A stretch of 64,000 bases of DNA from Cognatishimia sp. F0-27 (GCF_020667845.1 NZ_JAFMPQ010000004.1:62001-126000); one strand, 5' to 3'. Positions 45,337 to 54,076 are shown, counted from the first letter of the stretch. Notes: generated by a model from the letters alone, not told the origin. Numbers and translations are program-made.

Positions 45337-45915
45337 ATGAGATACTGGATCGGTGCGGCCTTGGCCGCTGTGATGGCTTTGCCCGCCGCGGCGCAGGAGC
45401 TTGGCGATGATGGTCTGCACAAGCAACCGTGGATGCGCGACACGTTCCTCGACCTGTCCGAAGACCTCGCGGAGGCCAATGACGAAGGCAAGCGGCTTGT
45501 CCTGTTTTTCGAACAGCGGGGCTGCATCTATTGTGACAAGATGCACAAGGAGGTGTTCTCTGATCCGGCGATATCCGACTATATCGCCGAGAACTTCTTT
45601 GTGGTGCAACTCAATCTCTACGGAGACCTGGAGGTCACCGATTTCGACGGGGAATCGCTGCCGGAAAAAGAGATGGCACAGCGCTGGCGCGTGATGTTCA
45701 CACCCACCATCGTCTTTATGCCCACCAAGGTCGAAGAAGGCATGAGCGCTGCAGAGGCCGCTGTGGCAACGATGCCCGGGGCGTTTGGCAAGGGCACCAC
45801 GATCGACATGTTCACCTGGGTCGCGGAAGAGCGCTACGCGCTTGATAACGGGGAGGATTTCCAACGATATCACGCCCGCCGCATTCAAGAGCGCAACAAC
45901 GGATCATTCGATTGA
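45337..45915 (+). CDS. soxW: Periplasmic thioredoxin SoxW
   Basis: The 192-residue protein has a signal peptide (MRYWIGAALAAVMALPAAAQ) and a thioredoxin fold with the motif RGCIYC (Cys63, Cys66) and a cis-proline in FTPTIVFM. It accepts electrons from SoxV. GGAAGGGGAG lies just before the ATG at 45337. Between soxW and soxX there are 154 bases with a palindromic candidate SoxR site, which suggests that soxX and the following genes have a second promoter. Confidence 0.92.
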   Translation: MRYWIGAALAAVMALPAAAQELGDDGLHKQPWMRDTFLDLSEDLAEANDEGKRLVLFFEQRGCIYCDKMHKEVFSDPAISDYIAENFFVVQLNLYGDLEVTDFDGESLPEKEMAQRWRVMFTPTIVFMPTKVEEGMSAAEAAVATMPGAFGKGTTIDMFTWVAEERYALDNGEDFQRYHARRIQERNNGSFD

Positions 45916-45957
45916 ACAGGGCTGCCGGGCCGTTCGCCTGCGACCGATTGGAGCAAT

Positions 45958-45975
45958 AATTCATTTCTGTGAATT
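45958..45975. promoter_or_regulatory. Candidate SoxR operator between soxW and soxX
   Basis: AATTCA-tttctg-TGAATT is a perfect 18-bp inverted repeat with a six-base spacer, equivalent to ATTC-N8-GAAT. The right arm TGTGAATT shares TGTGAAT with the other two candidate sites. It is about 95 bases upstream of soxX. The soxW-soxX region is a known SoxR target in related alphaproteobacteria. Confidence 0.65.
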
Positions 45976-46069
45976 TGTTGTTGCGTCCGGCAGGGGCAGT
46001 CGACTACGGTATGCACAAGCTTATACGCTGAGACCCCTGCAAGAGGGTCATCAAGCCAAGGGAGGGACT

Positions 46070-46552
46070 ATGAAGATCAAAGCATTCACGGCCATCGCGG
46101 CCCTGATGGTGGCGGGCACGGCGCATGCCGAGGCTGTTTCGCCCAACGATGTGCAATATGGCGAGTATGGCACGATCGAAGCGTCGTTGTCGGGTGCACC
46201 CGGAGACGCTGAGAACGGTCGCGCGGTGATGATCTCCCGCGGGAAGGGCAATTGCATTGCCTGTCACGCGGTCACGGCGCTGAACGATGCGCCGTTTCAC
46301 GGCGAGGTGGGGCCTACCCTTGACGGGATTGGCGAATACCGCACCGCAGAAGAGCTTCGTGGCATTGTTGCGAACGCCAAGATGACCTTTGAAGGCACGG
46401 TGATGCCGGCTTTCTACAAGACCAGCGGATTTACCCGTCCGGGCAACGGATACACGGGCAAGGCCGCGAAGGAAGAGGACCTGTCGCCGATCCTGAGCGC
46501 GCAGGAAGTCGAGGATGTGGTTGCCTACCTGATGACGTTGAAGGACGGCTGA
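46070..46552 (+). CDS. soxX: Cytochrome c SoxX
   Basis: The 160-residue monoheme cytochrome has a signal peptide (MKIKAFTAIAALMVAGTAHA), heme motif CIACH at 62-66 and an axial methionine in GTVMPAFY (Met112). With SoxA it forms the complex that oxidatively couples thiosulfate to the carrier cysteine of SoxY. GGGAGGG upstream supports the start. It opens the tightly spaced soxXYZA run. Confidence 0.95.
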   Translation: MKIKAFTAIAALMVAGTAHAEAVSPNDVQYGEYGTIEASLSGAPGDAENGRAVMISRGKGNCIACHAVTALNDAPFHGEVGPTLDGIGEYRTAEELRGIVANAKMTFEGTVMPAFYKTSGFTRPGNGYTGKAAKEEDLSPILSAQEVEDVVAYLMTLKDG

Positions 46553-46623
46553 CCAACACCAACCGGATTGTCCGGCCGGCGTGAACGCGCCGCCACGGAT
46601 CATCGCAAACAAGGAGAAGACGT

Positions 46624-47040
46624 ATGGAATTCACACGTCGTGAAACGCTGGCTATCGGTGGGGCCGCTGCGCTTACCGTGATGATGCCGATCAAGGCATC
46701 CGCGGCCATCGACAGCTATATCGAAGAGTTTACCGGTGGCGCTGACATGGGCGATGCCGGGCTCGAGCTGACCGCGCCTGAAATCGCTGAAAACGGCAAC
46801 ACGGTGCCGATCGAGGTCTCCGCGCCGGGCGCGTCCGCGATCATGGTTCTGGCCGCTGGCAATCCGACGCCGCCGGTCGCCACGTTCAACTTCGGTCCGC
46901 TGGCCGCGGCACAGCGCGCATCCACCCGGATCCGCCTTGCAGGCACGCAGGACATCATTGCAATCGCCAAGCTCGCCGACGGCAGCTTTGCCCGCACCTC
47001 GAAGACCGTGAAGGTCACCATCGGCGGCTGCGGCGGCTAA
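46624..47040 (+). CDS. soxY: Sulfur carrier subunit SoxY
   Basis: The 138-residue protein is exported by the Tat route, as shown by FTRRETLAIGG and the hydrophobic stretch behind it. It ends in the carrier arm GGCGG (134-138), whose Cys136 covalently holds the sulfur substrate during the cycle. With SoxZ it forms the heterodimer that moves between SoxXA, SoxB and SoxCD in the periplasm. It lies 71 bases after soxX and 18 bases before soxZ. Confidence 0.97.
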   Translation: MEFTRRETLAIGGAAALTVMMPIKASAAIDSYIEEFTGGADMGDAGLELTAPEIAENGNTVPIEVSAPGASAIMVLAAGNPTPPVATFNFGPLAAAQRASTRIRLAGTQDIIAIAKLADGSFARTSKTVKVTIGGCGG

Positions 47041-47058
47041 TCAGAGGAGAATTCAACC

Positions 47059-47388
47059 ATGGCATCTGGTGTCAAACCCCGCGTCAAGGTCCCGAAATCC
47101 GCATCCGCTGGCGAAGCGATCACAATCAAGACGTTGATCAGCCACAAGATGGAAAGCGGTCAGCGCAAGGACGGCGACGGCAACACGATCCCGCGTTCGA
47201 TCATCAATCGCTTCACCGCCGACTTCAACGGCCAGAACGTGATCGACGTGACGCTTGAACCGGCGATTTCCACGAACCCGTATTTCGAGTTCGAAGCCAC
47301 GGTCCCGGAAGCCGGTGAATTCAAGTTCACCTGGTACGATGACGACGGGTCCGTCTACGAAGATTCAAAGTCGATCGCCATCGCCTGA
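47059..47388 (+). CDS. soxZ: Sulfur carrier subunit SoxZ
   Basis: The 109-residue protein is the all-beta partner of SoxY. It has the family start VKPRVKVPKSASAGEAITIKTLISHKMESGQRKD and ends VPEAGEFKFTWYDDDGSVYEDSK. It has no signal peptide and reaches the periplasm bound to SoxY. AGAGGAG precedes the ATG. Length and position are standard. Confidence 0.96.
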   Translation: MASGVKPRVKVPKSASAGEAITIKTLISHKMESGQRKDGDGNTIPRSIINRFTADFNGQNVIDVTLEPAISTNPYFEFEATVPEAGEFKFTWYDDDGSVYEDSKSIAIA

Positions 47389-47467
47389 GCCTGGCGAGGC
47401 ACGATCAAACCTTGCCCCAGAGACCGTGACGGTGACCGGGGCAGGGCTTTCCAGGGAGGGACAATCT

Positions 47468-48319
47468 ATGAAATTCAAGGCATTGACGGCAACGGCCGCA
47501 TTGCTTGCCGCCACCACGGTCTATGCGGGTGGGGCAGATGACGACACGCTTGTCATCAATGGCGAGATCGAGATGACCACCAAGGTCGCCGCGCCGCCAC
47601 ACATGGCTGATACCGGCATTTCCGAACTGATTTCGGGCTGGCATTTCCGGTCGGATGAGACGCAGCAGCTCCAGACCGATGACTTCGAAAACCAGGGTAT
47701 GATCTTTGTCGATCAGGCGCTTGAAGCCTGGGAAACGGCAGAAGGCACCGAGGGCAAGAGCTGCGCCTCCTGCCACGAAAGCCCAGACAGCATGGCGGGC
47801 GTCGCCGCGACCTATCCCAAGTGGAACGAGGAAGCCGGCGAGTTGCGCACCGTTCAGATGCAGATGAACGATTGCCGCACCAATCGCATGGGCGCCGAGG
47901 CATGGAAATATGACGCCGCGGCGGCCATCAACATGGAATCGATGATCGCGTCGCAGTCGCGTGGCATGCCCGTGAATGTCGCCATTGACGGTCCGGCTGC
48001 CGAAGCGTGGGAAATGGGCAAAGAGCTCTATTACACCCGCACTGGGCAACTCGAACTGAGCTGCGCATCCTGCCATGAAGAAAACTATGGCAACTATATC
48101 CGCGCTGACCATCTCAGCCAGGGCCAGATCAACGGCTTTCCGACATACCGTCTCAAGAATGCAAAGCTGAACGGCGTGCATTCGCGGTTCCGGGGCTGCG
48201 TGCGTGACACACGCGCCGAGACCTACAGCACCGGGAGCCCGGAATTCGTGGCGCTTGAGCTGTATGTCAAGTCGCGCGGCAACGGCCTCAGCGTCGAAGG
48301 TCCGTCGGTCCGCAACTGA
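47468..48319 (+). CDS. soxA: Diheme cytochrome c SoxA
   Basis: The 283-residue protein has a signal peptide (MKFKALTATAALLAATTVYA) and two heme motifs, CASCH at 99-103 and 199-203. Cys136 (NDCRTNR) fits the axial ligand of heme 1. Cys244 (RFRGCVRD) fits the cysteine persulfide ligand of the active heme, where thiosulfate is joined to SoxY. GGAGGG upstream supports the ATG at 47468. A hairpin with a T run follows the gene at once. Confidence 0.95.
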   Translation: MKFKALTATAALLAATTVYAGGADDDTLVINGEIEMTTKVAAPPHMADTGISELISGWHFRSDETQQLQTDDFENQGMIFVDQALEAWETAEGTEGKSCASCHESPDSMAGVAATYPKWNEEAGELRTVQMQMNDCRTNRMGAEAWKYDAAAAINMESMIASQSRGMPVNVAIDGPAAEAWEMGKELYYTRTGQLELSCASCHEENYGNYIRADHLSQGQINGFPTYRLKNAKLNGVHSRFRGCVRDTRAETYSTGSPEFVALELYVKSRGNGLSVEGPSVRN

Positions 48320-48324
48320 TCCAG

Positions 48325-48358
48325 TGACCCGTTCCGGACACCCGGAGCGGGTCATTTT
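48325..48358 (+). terminator. Terminator-like hairpin between soxA and soxB
   Basis: TGACCCGTTCCGG (48325-48337) pairs with CCGGAGCGGGTCA (48342-48354), including one G-T pair, around an ACAC loop and is followed by TTTT. It sits five bases after the soxA stop codon in the middle of the sox cluster, so it may terminate or reduce transcription into soxB. Confidence 0.75.
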
Positions 48359-48365
48359 CCAGCCA

Positions 48366-48390
48366 TATCATTCACACATGCGAATGTGAT
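48366..48390. promoter_or_regulatory. Candidate third SoxR operator, between soxA and soxB
   Basis: ATTC-N8-GAAT lies at 48370-48385, the same spacing as the perfect site between soxW and soxX. On the minus strand 48366-48376 reads TGTGAATGATA, identical over 11 bases to the site upstream of soxV. CACAT and ATGTG also form an inverted repeat inside it. It is just downstream of the terminator-like hairpin and about 180 bases before soxB. Confidence 0.55.
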
Positions 48391-48564
48391 GAGTGATAGG
48401 CGAGAGGTGCCGCCCGGCCCGCCGCCGGTTCACTCCCTCTGGCAGCGGCTCGTGCAACGCCCGCACATGCAGCGCGGGCAGGCCCGGCGTCCCTCGCCGC
48501 TTACACTTTCGGCAATGCGTGCATGATACCCGCGTTGCGACAACCAGATCGAAAGGCCTATCCG

Positions 48565-50262
48565 ATGATTTCGAGACGCGATTTCCTGCAAGCTTCCATG
48601 GCGGCCTCGGCGATGCTCGGCGCATCGGGCTTTGGCCAGTGGTCGCGTTTGGCCGCGCAACAGGCGCTCACCCAGGATCAGCTGCTGCAGTTCGATACCT
48701 TCGGCAATGTCTCGCTGATCCATGTCACGGACATTCACGCGCAGCTCAAGCCGATCTTCTTCCGCGAGCCGTCGGTGAATATCGGTGTGGGCGATAATCG
48801 CGGTGCGGTTCCGCATGTCACCGGCGCGGAATTCCGGCGCCTATACGGCATCGAAGACAATTCCTACTCGCATTACGCGCTGAGTTCGGGCGATTTCGAA
48901 GCCTTGGCGCGCAGCTATGGCAAGATGGGCGGTCTTGATCGCGTTTCGACCGTGGTCAACGCGATCCGCGCCGACCGGCCCGATGCGATCCTTCTCGATG
49001 GGGGTGACACGTGGCATGGCTCCTACACCTGCTATCACACGCAGGGGCAGGACATGGTCAACGTGATGAACGGGCTCAAGCCGGACGCCATGACGTTCCA
49101 TTGGGAGTTCACCCTTGGATCGGACCGGGTTGCCGAACTGGTCGAGAGCCTGCCCTATGCCGCGCTGGGCCAGAACATCTTTGATGCCGAATGGGACGAA
49201 CCCGCGGAGCTTTTCCCGCCCTACACGTTCTTTGAGCGCGGCGGGACCAAGATTGCGGTGATCGGACAGGCCTTCCCGTATATGCCGATTGCCAATCCGC
49301 GCTGGATGTTCCCGGAATACAGCTTTGGTATCCGGGATGAGAACATGCAGGCGATGGTTGACGAGGTGCGTCAGCAGGGCGCCGAGCTTGTCGTCTGCCT
49401 CAGTCACAACGGCTTTGACGTCGACAAGAAGATGGCCAGCATCGTGACAGGGATCGACGTGATCCTGTCGGGTCACACCCATGACGCGCTGCCCGAGCCG
49501 GTCCTCGTGGGCGAGACGATCATCGTCGCCTCGGGCAGCAACGGCAAATTCGTCAGCCGCGTGGATCTCGATGTGCGCAACGGACAGATGCTCGGGTTCC
49601 GCCACAAGCTGATCCCGATCTTCTCCGATGTGATCGAACCGGATCCGGCCATTGCCTCGCTGATCGACGAACAGCGTGCCCCCTTCGAGGCACAGCTTTC
49701 GGAGGTCATCGGCCAGACCGACTCGCTGCTCTACCGGCGTGGCAATTTCAACGGAACGTGGGACGATCTGATCTGCGACGCGCTGCTTTCCGAGCGTGAT
49801 GCGGAGATCGCTCTTTCGCCGGGTGTACGGTGGGGGCCGAGCCTCATTCCGGGACAAGACATCACCCGCGAGGATATCTGGAACGTCACGTCCATGACCT
49901 ATGGTCAGGCCTATCGCACCGAGATGACGGGTGAGTTCCTCAAGATCGTGCTCGAGGACGTTGCTGACAACATCTTCAACCCCGACCCCTATTACCAGCA
50001 GGGGGGGGACATGGTGCGGACCGGCGGGCTTGGCTACCGGGTGGATGTGTCCAAGCCACAGGGCGAGCGGATCTCGGAGATGGTGCTGACCAGCACCGGC
50101 GAGGCCATCGATCCTGCGCGCAATTACGTTGTCGCCGGATGGGCGAGCGTGAACGAAGGCACCGAAGGCCCCCAGATCTGGGATGTGGTGGAGAGCCACA
50201 TTGCCAAGCAGGGCACCGTGACGGTGAGCCAGAACGACAGCGTCACCGTAACCGGGCTTTGA
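48565..50262 (+). CDS. soxB: Sulfate thiol esterase SoxB
   Basis: The 565-residue periplasmic enzyme hydrolyses sulfate from the SoxY-bound S-thiocysteine sulfonate. It belongs to the 5'-nucleotidase-like metallophosphatases with two manganese ions. Visible ligands are TDIHAQ (Asp56, His58), LLDGGDTWHGS, SHNGFDVDKK and SGHTHDA. A Tat signal (ISRRDFLQASMAASAML) directs folded export. I chose the ATG at 48565, where AAAGG lies about eight bases upstream; an in-frame start at 48523 would displace the Tat motif from the N terminus. A dsrE-like gene separates it from soxC. Confidence 0.96.
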   Translation: MISRRDFLQASMAASAMLGASGFGQWSRLAAQQALTQDQLLQFDTFGNVSLIHVTDIHAQLKPIFFREPSVNIGVGDNRGAVPHVTGAEFRRLYGIEDNSYSHYALSSGDFEALARSYGKMGGLDRVSTVVNAIRADRPDAILLDGGDTWHGSYTCYHTQGQDMVNVMNGLKPDAMTFHWEFTLGSDRVAELVESLPYAALGQNIFDAEWDEPAELFPPYTFFERGGTKIAVIGQAFPYMPIANPRWMFPEYSFGIRDENMQAMVDEVRQQGAELVVCLSHNGFDVDKKMASIVTGIDVILSGHTHDALPEPVLVGETIIVASGSNGKFVSRVDLDVRNGQMLGFRHKLIPIFSDVIEPDPAIASLIDEQRAPFEAQLSEVIGQTDSLLYRRGNFNGTWDDLICDALLSERDAEIALSPGVRWGPSLIPGQDITREDIWNVTSMTYGQAYRTEMTGEFLKIVLEDVADNIFNPDPYYQQGGDMVRTGGLGYRVDVSKPQGERISEMVLTSTGEAIDPARNYVVAGWASVNEGTEGPQIWDVVESHIAKQGTVTVSQNDSVTVTGL

Positions 50263-50284
50263 CCCTCAATTCGAAGGAAACGCC

Positions 50285-50722
50285 ATGTTGAAATCGAGTC
50301 TGACCGCCGCTGCGCTGAGTGTAGCCTTTGCCTCCGCCGTTCTTGCAGAAGGCGTGACCCATCACGTGGCCGTGCATGTCAATGACGGCGACCCAAAGGT
50401 CATGAACATGGCGCTCAACAACGTGCAGAACCTCACGCGCTATTACGAAAGCCAGGGCGACAGCGTTGTCGTGGAGCTTGTGGCCTATGGGCCGGGGCTC
50501 AACATGCTGCTGGACGGACGTAGCCCGGTGGCGGATCGGATATCTGTGATGTCGCTGGAAATGGACAACCTGTCCTTTGCGGCCTGCGGCAACACGCATC
50601 GCAAGATGAGCGAGAAAGCCGGCGAAACGCTCGCGCTGCTTGACGACTTGGCGATTGTCCCGTCGGGCGTTGTCCGGCTCATCGAGCTTCAGGAAGAAGG
50701 CTACGCCTATATCCGGCCCTGA
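50285..50722 (+). CDS. Periplasmic DsrE/F-family protein in the sox cluster
   Basis: The 145-residue protein has a signal peptide (MLKSSLTAAALSVAFASAVLA). Its domain follows the DsrE/F-like pattern: HHVAVHVNDGDPKVMNMALNNVQNL, then VELVAYGPGLNMLL, and a single cysteine in SFAACGNT (Cys101), ending in VVRLIELQEEGYAYIRP. Cytoplasmic DsrE and TusD relatives carry persulfide sulfur on such a cysteine. The gene lies between soxB and soxC, 22 and 42 bases from its neighbours, so it is part of the operon, although soxB and soxC are usually adjacent. A sulfur-binding role in the periplasm is inference. Confidence 0.85.
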   Translation: MLKSSLTAAALSVAFASAVLAEGVTHHVAVHVNDGDPKVMNMALNNVQNLTRYYESQGDSVVVELVAYGPGLNMLLDGRSPVADRISVMSLEMDNLSFAACGNTHRKMSEKAGETLALLDDLAIVPSGVVRLIELQEEGYAYIRP

Positions 50723-50764
50723 CCGGGCCCGTAGGCACGCTGACACGAAAGAAAGGAAAGAGCC

Positions 50765-52030
50765 ATGAGCCGGAGAAAAGGCCCCTCGCGCCGCCAGTTC
50801 CTGACCAGTGCCGCCGCCCTCGGGGCGACGGCCACCGCAGCCAAGGCCGCCGGGCCGGACCCGCTGATTACCGAGACCCAGGATTGGGCGATGGGATTGG
50901 GCGACGGTGTCGACGCGACGCCATATGGCCTGCCGATCGAGTATGAAAGCGATGTGGTGCGCCGCAATGTTGAATGGCTGACCGCCGACACGATCAGTTC
51001 GATCAACTTCACACCGATCCACGCGCTGGACGGGACCATCACGCCGCAGGGCTGTGCGTTCGAACGGCATCATTCCGGCGCCATTGAGATGCGCAAGCAG
51101 GACTATCGGCTCATGATCAACGGTCTGGTGGACCGGCCGTTGATTTTCTCATACGAGGATCTCGAACGCTTTCCGCGCGAAAACCACGTGTATTTCTGCG
51201 AATGTGCGGCAAATACGGGCATGGAATGGGCCGGTGCCCAGCTCAACGGCGCGCAGTTCACCCATGGCATGATCCACAACATGGAATATACCGGCGTGCC
51301 GTTGCGCACGATCCTGGCCGAGGCCGGGCTCGACGCGGCGGGCGACTTCAAGGACAAATGGGTCTATGTCGAAGGCGCGGACGCGTCTTCCAATGGCCGG
51401 TCGATCCCGATGGAAAAGGCCATGGACGACGTGCTCGTGGCGTTCAAGGCCAATGGCGAAGCGCTGCGCAAGGAGCATGGCTACCCGGTGCGCCTCGTGG
51501 TGCCAGGCTGGGAAGGCAACATGTGGGTCAAGTGGCTGCGCCGCGTGGAGGTTATGGACGGCCCTGTGGAAAGCCGCGAGGAAACCTCGAAATACACCGA
51601 CGTGCTGGCCGATGGCGTGGCGCGCAAGTGGACATGGGTCATGGACGCCAAGTCGGTCGTCACCTCCCCAAGCCCGCAGGCGCCGATCACCCACGGTCCC
51701 GGTCCCGTGGTCATCACCGGCCTGGCCTGGACCGGCCATGGCAAGATCACCCGTGTCGATGTCTCCAAGGACGGTGGCAAGACATGGGAAACCGCGCGGC
51801 TCGCCCGCGAGGGAGAGGACAAGGCGCTCACACGGTTCTATCTCGACACGGTCTGGGACGGCGAGGACTGGCTCCTGCAATCCCGCGCGATGGATGAAAC
51901 GGGCTACGTGCAGCCAACCAAGGCACAGCTGCGCGACGTACGGGGCGAAAACTCCATCTATCACAACAACTGCATCCAGACATGGCATGTGAAACCCAAC
52001 GGGGAGGCCGAAAATGTCGAAGTCTCTTAA
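50765..52030 (+). CDS. soxC: Sulfane dehydrogenase molybdoprotein SoxC
   Basis: The 421-residue protein is the molybdenum-cofactor subunit of SoxCD, which removes six electrons from the sulfane sulfur bound to SoxY. It has a Tat signal (SRRQFLTSAAALGATATAA). The sulfite-oxidase fold carries the molybdenum-binding cysteine in YFCECAANTG (about residues 145-147), GWEGNMWVKWLRRVEV, and a C-terminal dimerisation domain (VVITGLAWTGHGKITRVDVSKDGGKTW region). It overlaps soxD by 17 bases. GAAAGG lies before the ATG. Confidence 0.96.
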   Translation: MSRRKGPSRRQFLTSAAALGATATAAKAAGPDPLITETQDWAMGLGDGVDATPYGLPIEYESDVVRRNVEWLTADTISSINFTPIHALDGTITPQGCAFERHHSGAIEMRKQDYRLMINGLVDRPLIFSYEDLERFPRENHVYFCECAANTGMEWAGAQLNGAQFTHGMIHNMEYTGVPLRTILAEAGLDAAGDFKDKWVYVEGADASSNGRSIPMEKAMDDVLVAFKANGEALRKEHGYPVRLVVPGWEGNMWVKWLRRVEVMDGPVESREETSKYTDVLADGVARKWTWVMDAKSVVTSPSPQAPITHGPGPVVITGLAWTGHGKITRVDVSKDGGKTWETARLAREGEDKALTRFYLDTVWDGEDWLLQSRAMDETGYVQPTKAQLRDVRGENSIYHNNCIQTWHVKPNGEAENVEVS

Positions 52031-53303
52031 GCTCTACGGCGGCTCCGCGCTGGCCATCACCATCATGCTGGTCGGAGCAGCGAATTTCGCTGACCGCAAC
52101 ATCACCGATATGCCGGAACGCGCGGCGAAGCTGACGGCCTTGCCCGCGCCGATCCCGCAACCCGAGGCGCCCGTCGTCGTTGCCGAGGCTCCGGCCGCGG
52201 CCGAAGTGGCCGCCCCCGCCGCCGATGCGGGGTCGGGTCTTCTCGTGGCCGCTGCCGTGGCCGATGAGGCCGCAACGGGGATGCGGTTCGGTTTGGGCCG
52301 CGAGGCCATGGCCGAAGAAATCGCAGCCTGGGACGTGGACGTGCGGCCCGATGGCACAGGCCTGCCAGAAGGGTCTGGCAATGCCTGGGACGGCGAGGCG
52401 CTGTTCGAGGAGAATTGCGCGGTCTGCCACGGATCATTCGCGGAAGGTGTCGACAACTGGCCGGCGCTGGCAGGCGGGTTCGGCACGCTGGCGGACAAGG
52501 ATCCGGTCAAGACGGTGGGCAGCTACTGGCCCTATGTCTCGACGGTCTGGGACTACGTGCACCGCTCCATGCCGTTTGGCAACGCGCAGTCGCTCAGCGA
52601 TGACGATGTCTATGCCATCGTGGCCTATATTCTGTATTCGAACGATCTGATCGAGGATGATTTCGAACTGTCGCGCGACACGATCCTCGATGTGGAAATG
52701 CCGAATGCGGAAGGGTTCATCGTCGATGACCGCGCCGAGACGGAATACACCATCTGGCGCACCGAGCCCTGCATGGAAAACTGCAAGGACAGCGTTGAAA
52801 TCACCATGCGCGCCACCGTTCTCGACGTGACGCCGGAAGAAGACGGCGCGGATGACGCGGCCGGCCATTCCGACGCCATGGCGCCGGCGGCAGAAACCGA
52901 GGCAGAAGCCGAGACGGTGGTTGCGGCGGTCGCAGCAGACACCGACGCACAAGCAGACGCTGTGGTCGAAACCGTCAGCGCGGCGATCGATCCGGCGCTT
53001 GTGGCCGAGGGCGAGAAAGTGTTCCGCAAGTGCAAGGCATGCCACCAGGTGGGAGAAGGCGCCAAGAACCGGTCCGGCCCGCATCTCAACGGTGTTGTCG
53101 GGCGCACGATCGGCAGCGTCGATGGCTTCAAGTATTCCGGTGCCATGGCCGATAAGGGTGGGATCTGGGATGCTGAAACGCTTGCCGCGTTCCTCGCCGA
53201 CCCGCGCGGCAGCGTCAAAGGCACCAAGATGGCTTTTGCCGGGCTCAAGAGTGATGCGGATATCGCGGCTGTGACCGCCTATCTGGCGAGCTTTGACGAG
53301 TGA
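52014..53303 (+). CDS. soxD: Diheme cytochrome c subunit SoxD
   Basis: The 429-residue electron-accepting subunit of SoxCD has an N-terminal hydrophobic segment (about residues 8-26), an alanine/proline-rich linker, and a first cytochrome domain with CAVCH at 135-139. An acidic Ala/Glu-rich linker (about 275-325) leads to a second cytochrome domain with CKACH at 340-344. The second domain closely resembles the cytochrome domains of SoxE and CycM in this window. Paracoccus SoxD is about 380 residues, so the linker makes this one somewhat long. Confidence 0.95.
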   Translation: MSKSLKLYGGSALAITIMLVGAANFADRNITDMPERAAKLTALPAPIPQPEAPVVVAEAPAAAEVAAPAADAGSGLLVAAAVADEAATGMRFGLGREAMAEEIAAWDVDVRPDGTGLPEGSGNAWDGEALFEENCAVCHGSFAEGVDNWPALAGGFGTLADKDPVKTVGSYWPYVSTVWDYVHRSMPFGNAQSLSDDDVYAIVAYILYSNDLIEDDFELSRDTILDVEMPNAEGFIVDDRAETEYTIWRTEPCMENCKDSVEITMRATVLDVTPEEDGADDAAGHSDAMAPAAETEAEAETVVAAVAADTDAQADAVVETVSAAIDPALVAEGEKVFRKCKACHQVGEGAKNRSGPHLNGVVGRTIGSVDGFKYSGAMADKGGIWDAETLAAFLADPRGSVKGTKMAFAGLKSDADIAAVTAYLASFDE

Positions 53304-53307
53304 TGCC

Positions 53308-54036
53308 ATGAGGCGGATCGGAACCAGCACGCTCGGGATGATCGGAGCGCTCGGGATGTTGGTCATCGGCGGGGCTGCCTTCGCCGATGAGACCGCCGAG
53401 GCGATTGGTGATGCGGAGCGCGGCGCGGAGATCTACCGCAAATGCTCCGGTTGCCATCAGGTCGGACCGGGCGCCAGCAATCGTGCGGGTCCGCATCTCA
53501 ACGGGGTTTTCGACCGTCGTGCCGGAAGCATCGCCGATTTCGATTATTCCCGCGGCATGGAGCGGGCGTTTGCCGATGGCCTGGTCTGGGATCTGGAGAC
53601 GCTCGACGCCTATCTCGAGAACCCCCGGGCCCTTGTTTCGGGGACGCGCATGTCGTTCCGGGGGCTGCGCGAGCCACAGGACCGTCGGGATGTGCTCGCC
53701 TATCTTCGGAGCTATTCGGACAATCCCGCCAACCTGCCGGAAGCGGCGCCGACCGCGATTGCGCGGGAGGTTGAGCTGCCTGCGGAAATTCTCGCTCTCG
53801 AAGGTGACGTTGCCTATGGGGAATACCTCGCGTCGGAATGCCTCACCTGTCACCAAAGAGATGGCGGCGACGATGGCATTCCCTCGATCACCAACTGGTA
53901 TGAGGAAGATTTTGTCGTGGCGATGCACGCCTATAAGCGCAAGATCCGGCCCCATCCGGTGATGCAGATGATGGCGGGGCGGTTAAACGCGGAAGAAATT
54001 GCCGCTCTGGCGGCATTCTTTGCAAAAATCGAGTAA
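53308..54036 (+). CDS. soxE: Diheme cytochrome c SoxE
   Basis: The 242-residue protein has a signal peptide (cleavage near GGAAFADE) and two heme motifs, CSGCH at 46-50 and CLTCH at 178-182. The N-terminal domain is c552-like (RAGPHLNGVFDRRAGS). The C-terminal part ends in KIRPHPVMQMMAGRLNAEEIAALAAFFAKIE. SoxE is a Sox-associated electron carrier not needed for thiosulfate oxidation in vitro. The ATG at 53308 lies four bases after the soxD stop; a TTG at 53293 is less likely. A strong terminator follows. Confidence 0.92.
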   Translation: MRRIGTSTLGMIGALGMLVIGGAAFADETAEAIGDAERGAEIYRKCSGCHQVGPGASNRAGPHLNGVFDRRAGSIADFDYSRGMERAFADGLVWDLETLDAYLENPRALVSGTRMSFRGLREPQDRRDVLAYLRSYSDNPANLPEAAPTAIAREVELPAEILALEGDVAYGEYLASECLTCHQRDGGDDGIPSITNWYEEDFVVAMHAYKRKIRPHPVMQMMAGRLNAEEIAALAAFFAKIE

Positions 54037-54045
54037 GAAACCAAA

Positions 54046-54076
54046 GGGGGCGAATGTTCGTTTCGCCCCCTTTTTT
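54046..54076 (+). terminator. Terminator after soxE
   Basis: GGGGGCGAA (54046-54054) pairs with TTCGCCCCC (54062-54070) around a seven-base loop, followed by six T. It ends the soxVWXYZABCDE transcription unit ten bases after the soxE stop codon. Confidence 0.92.
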
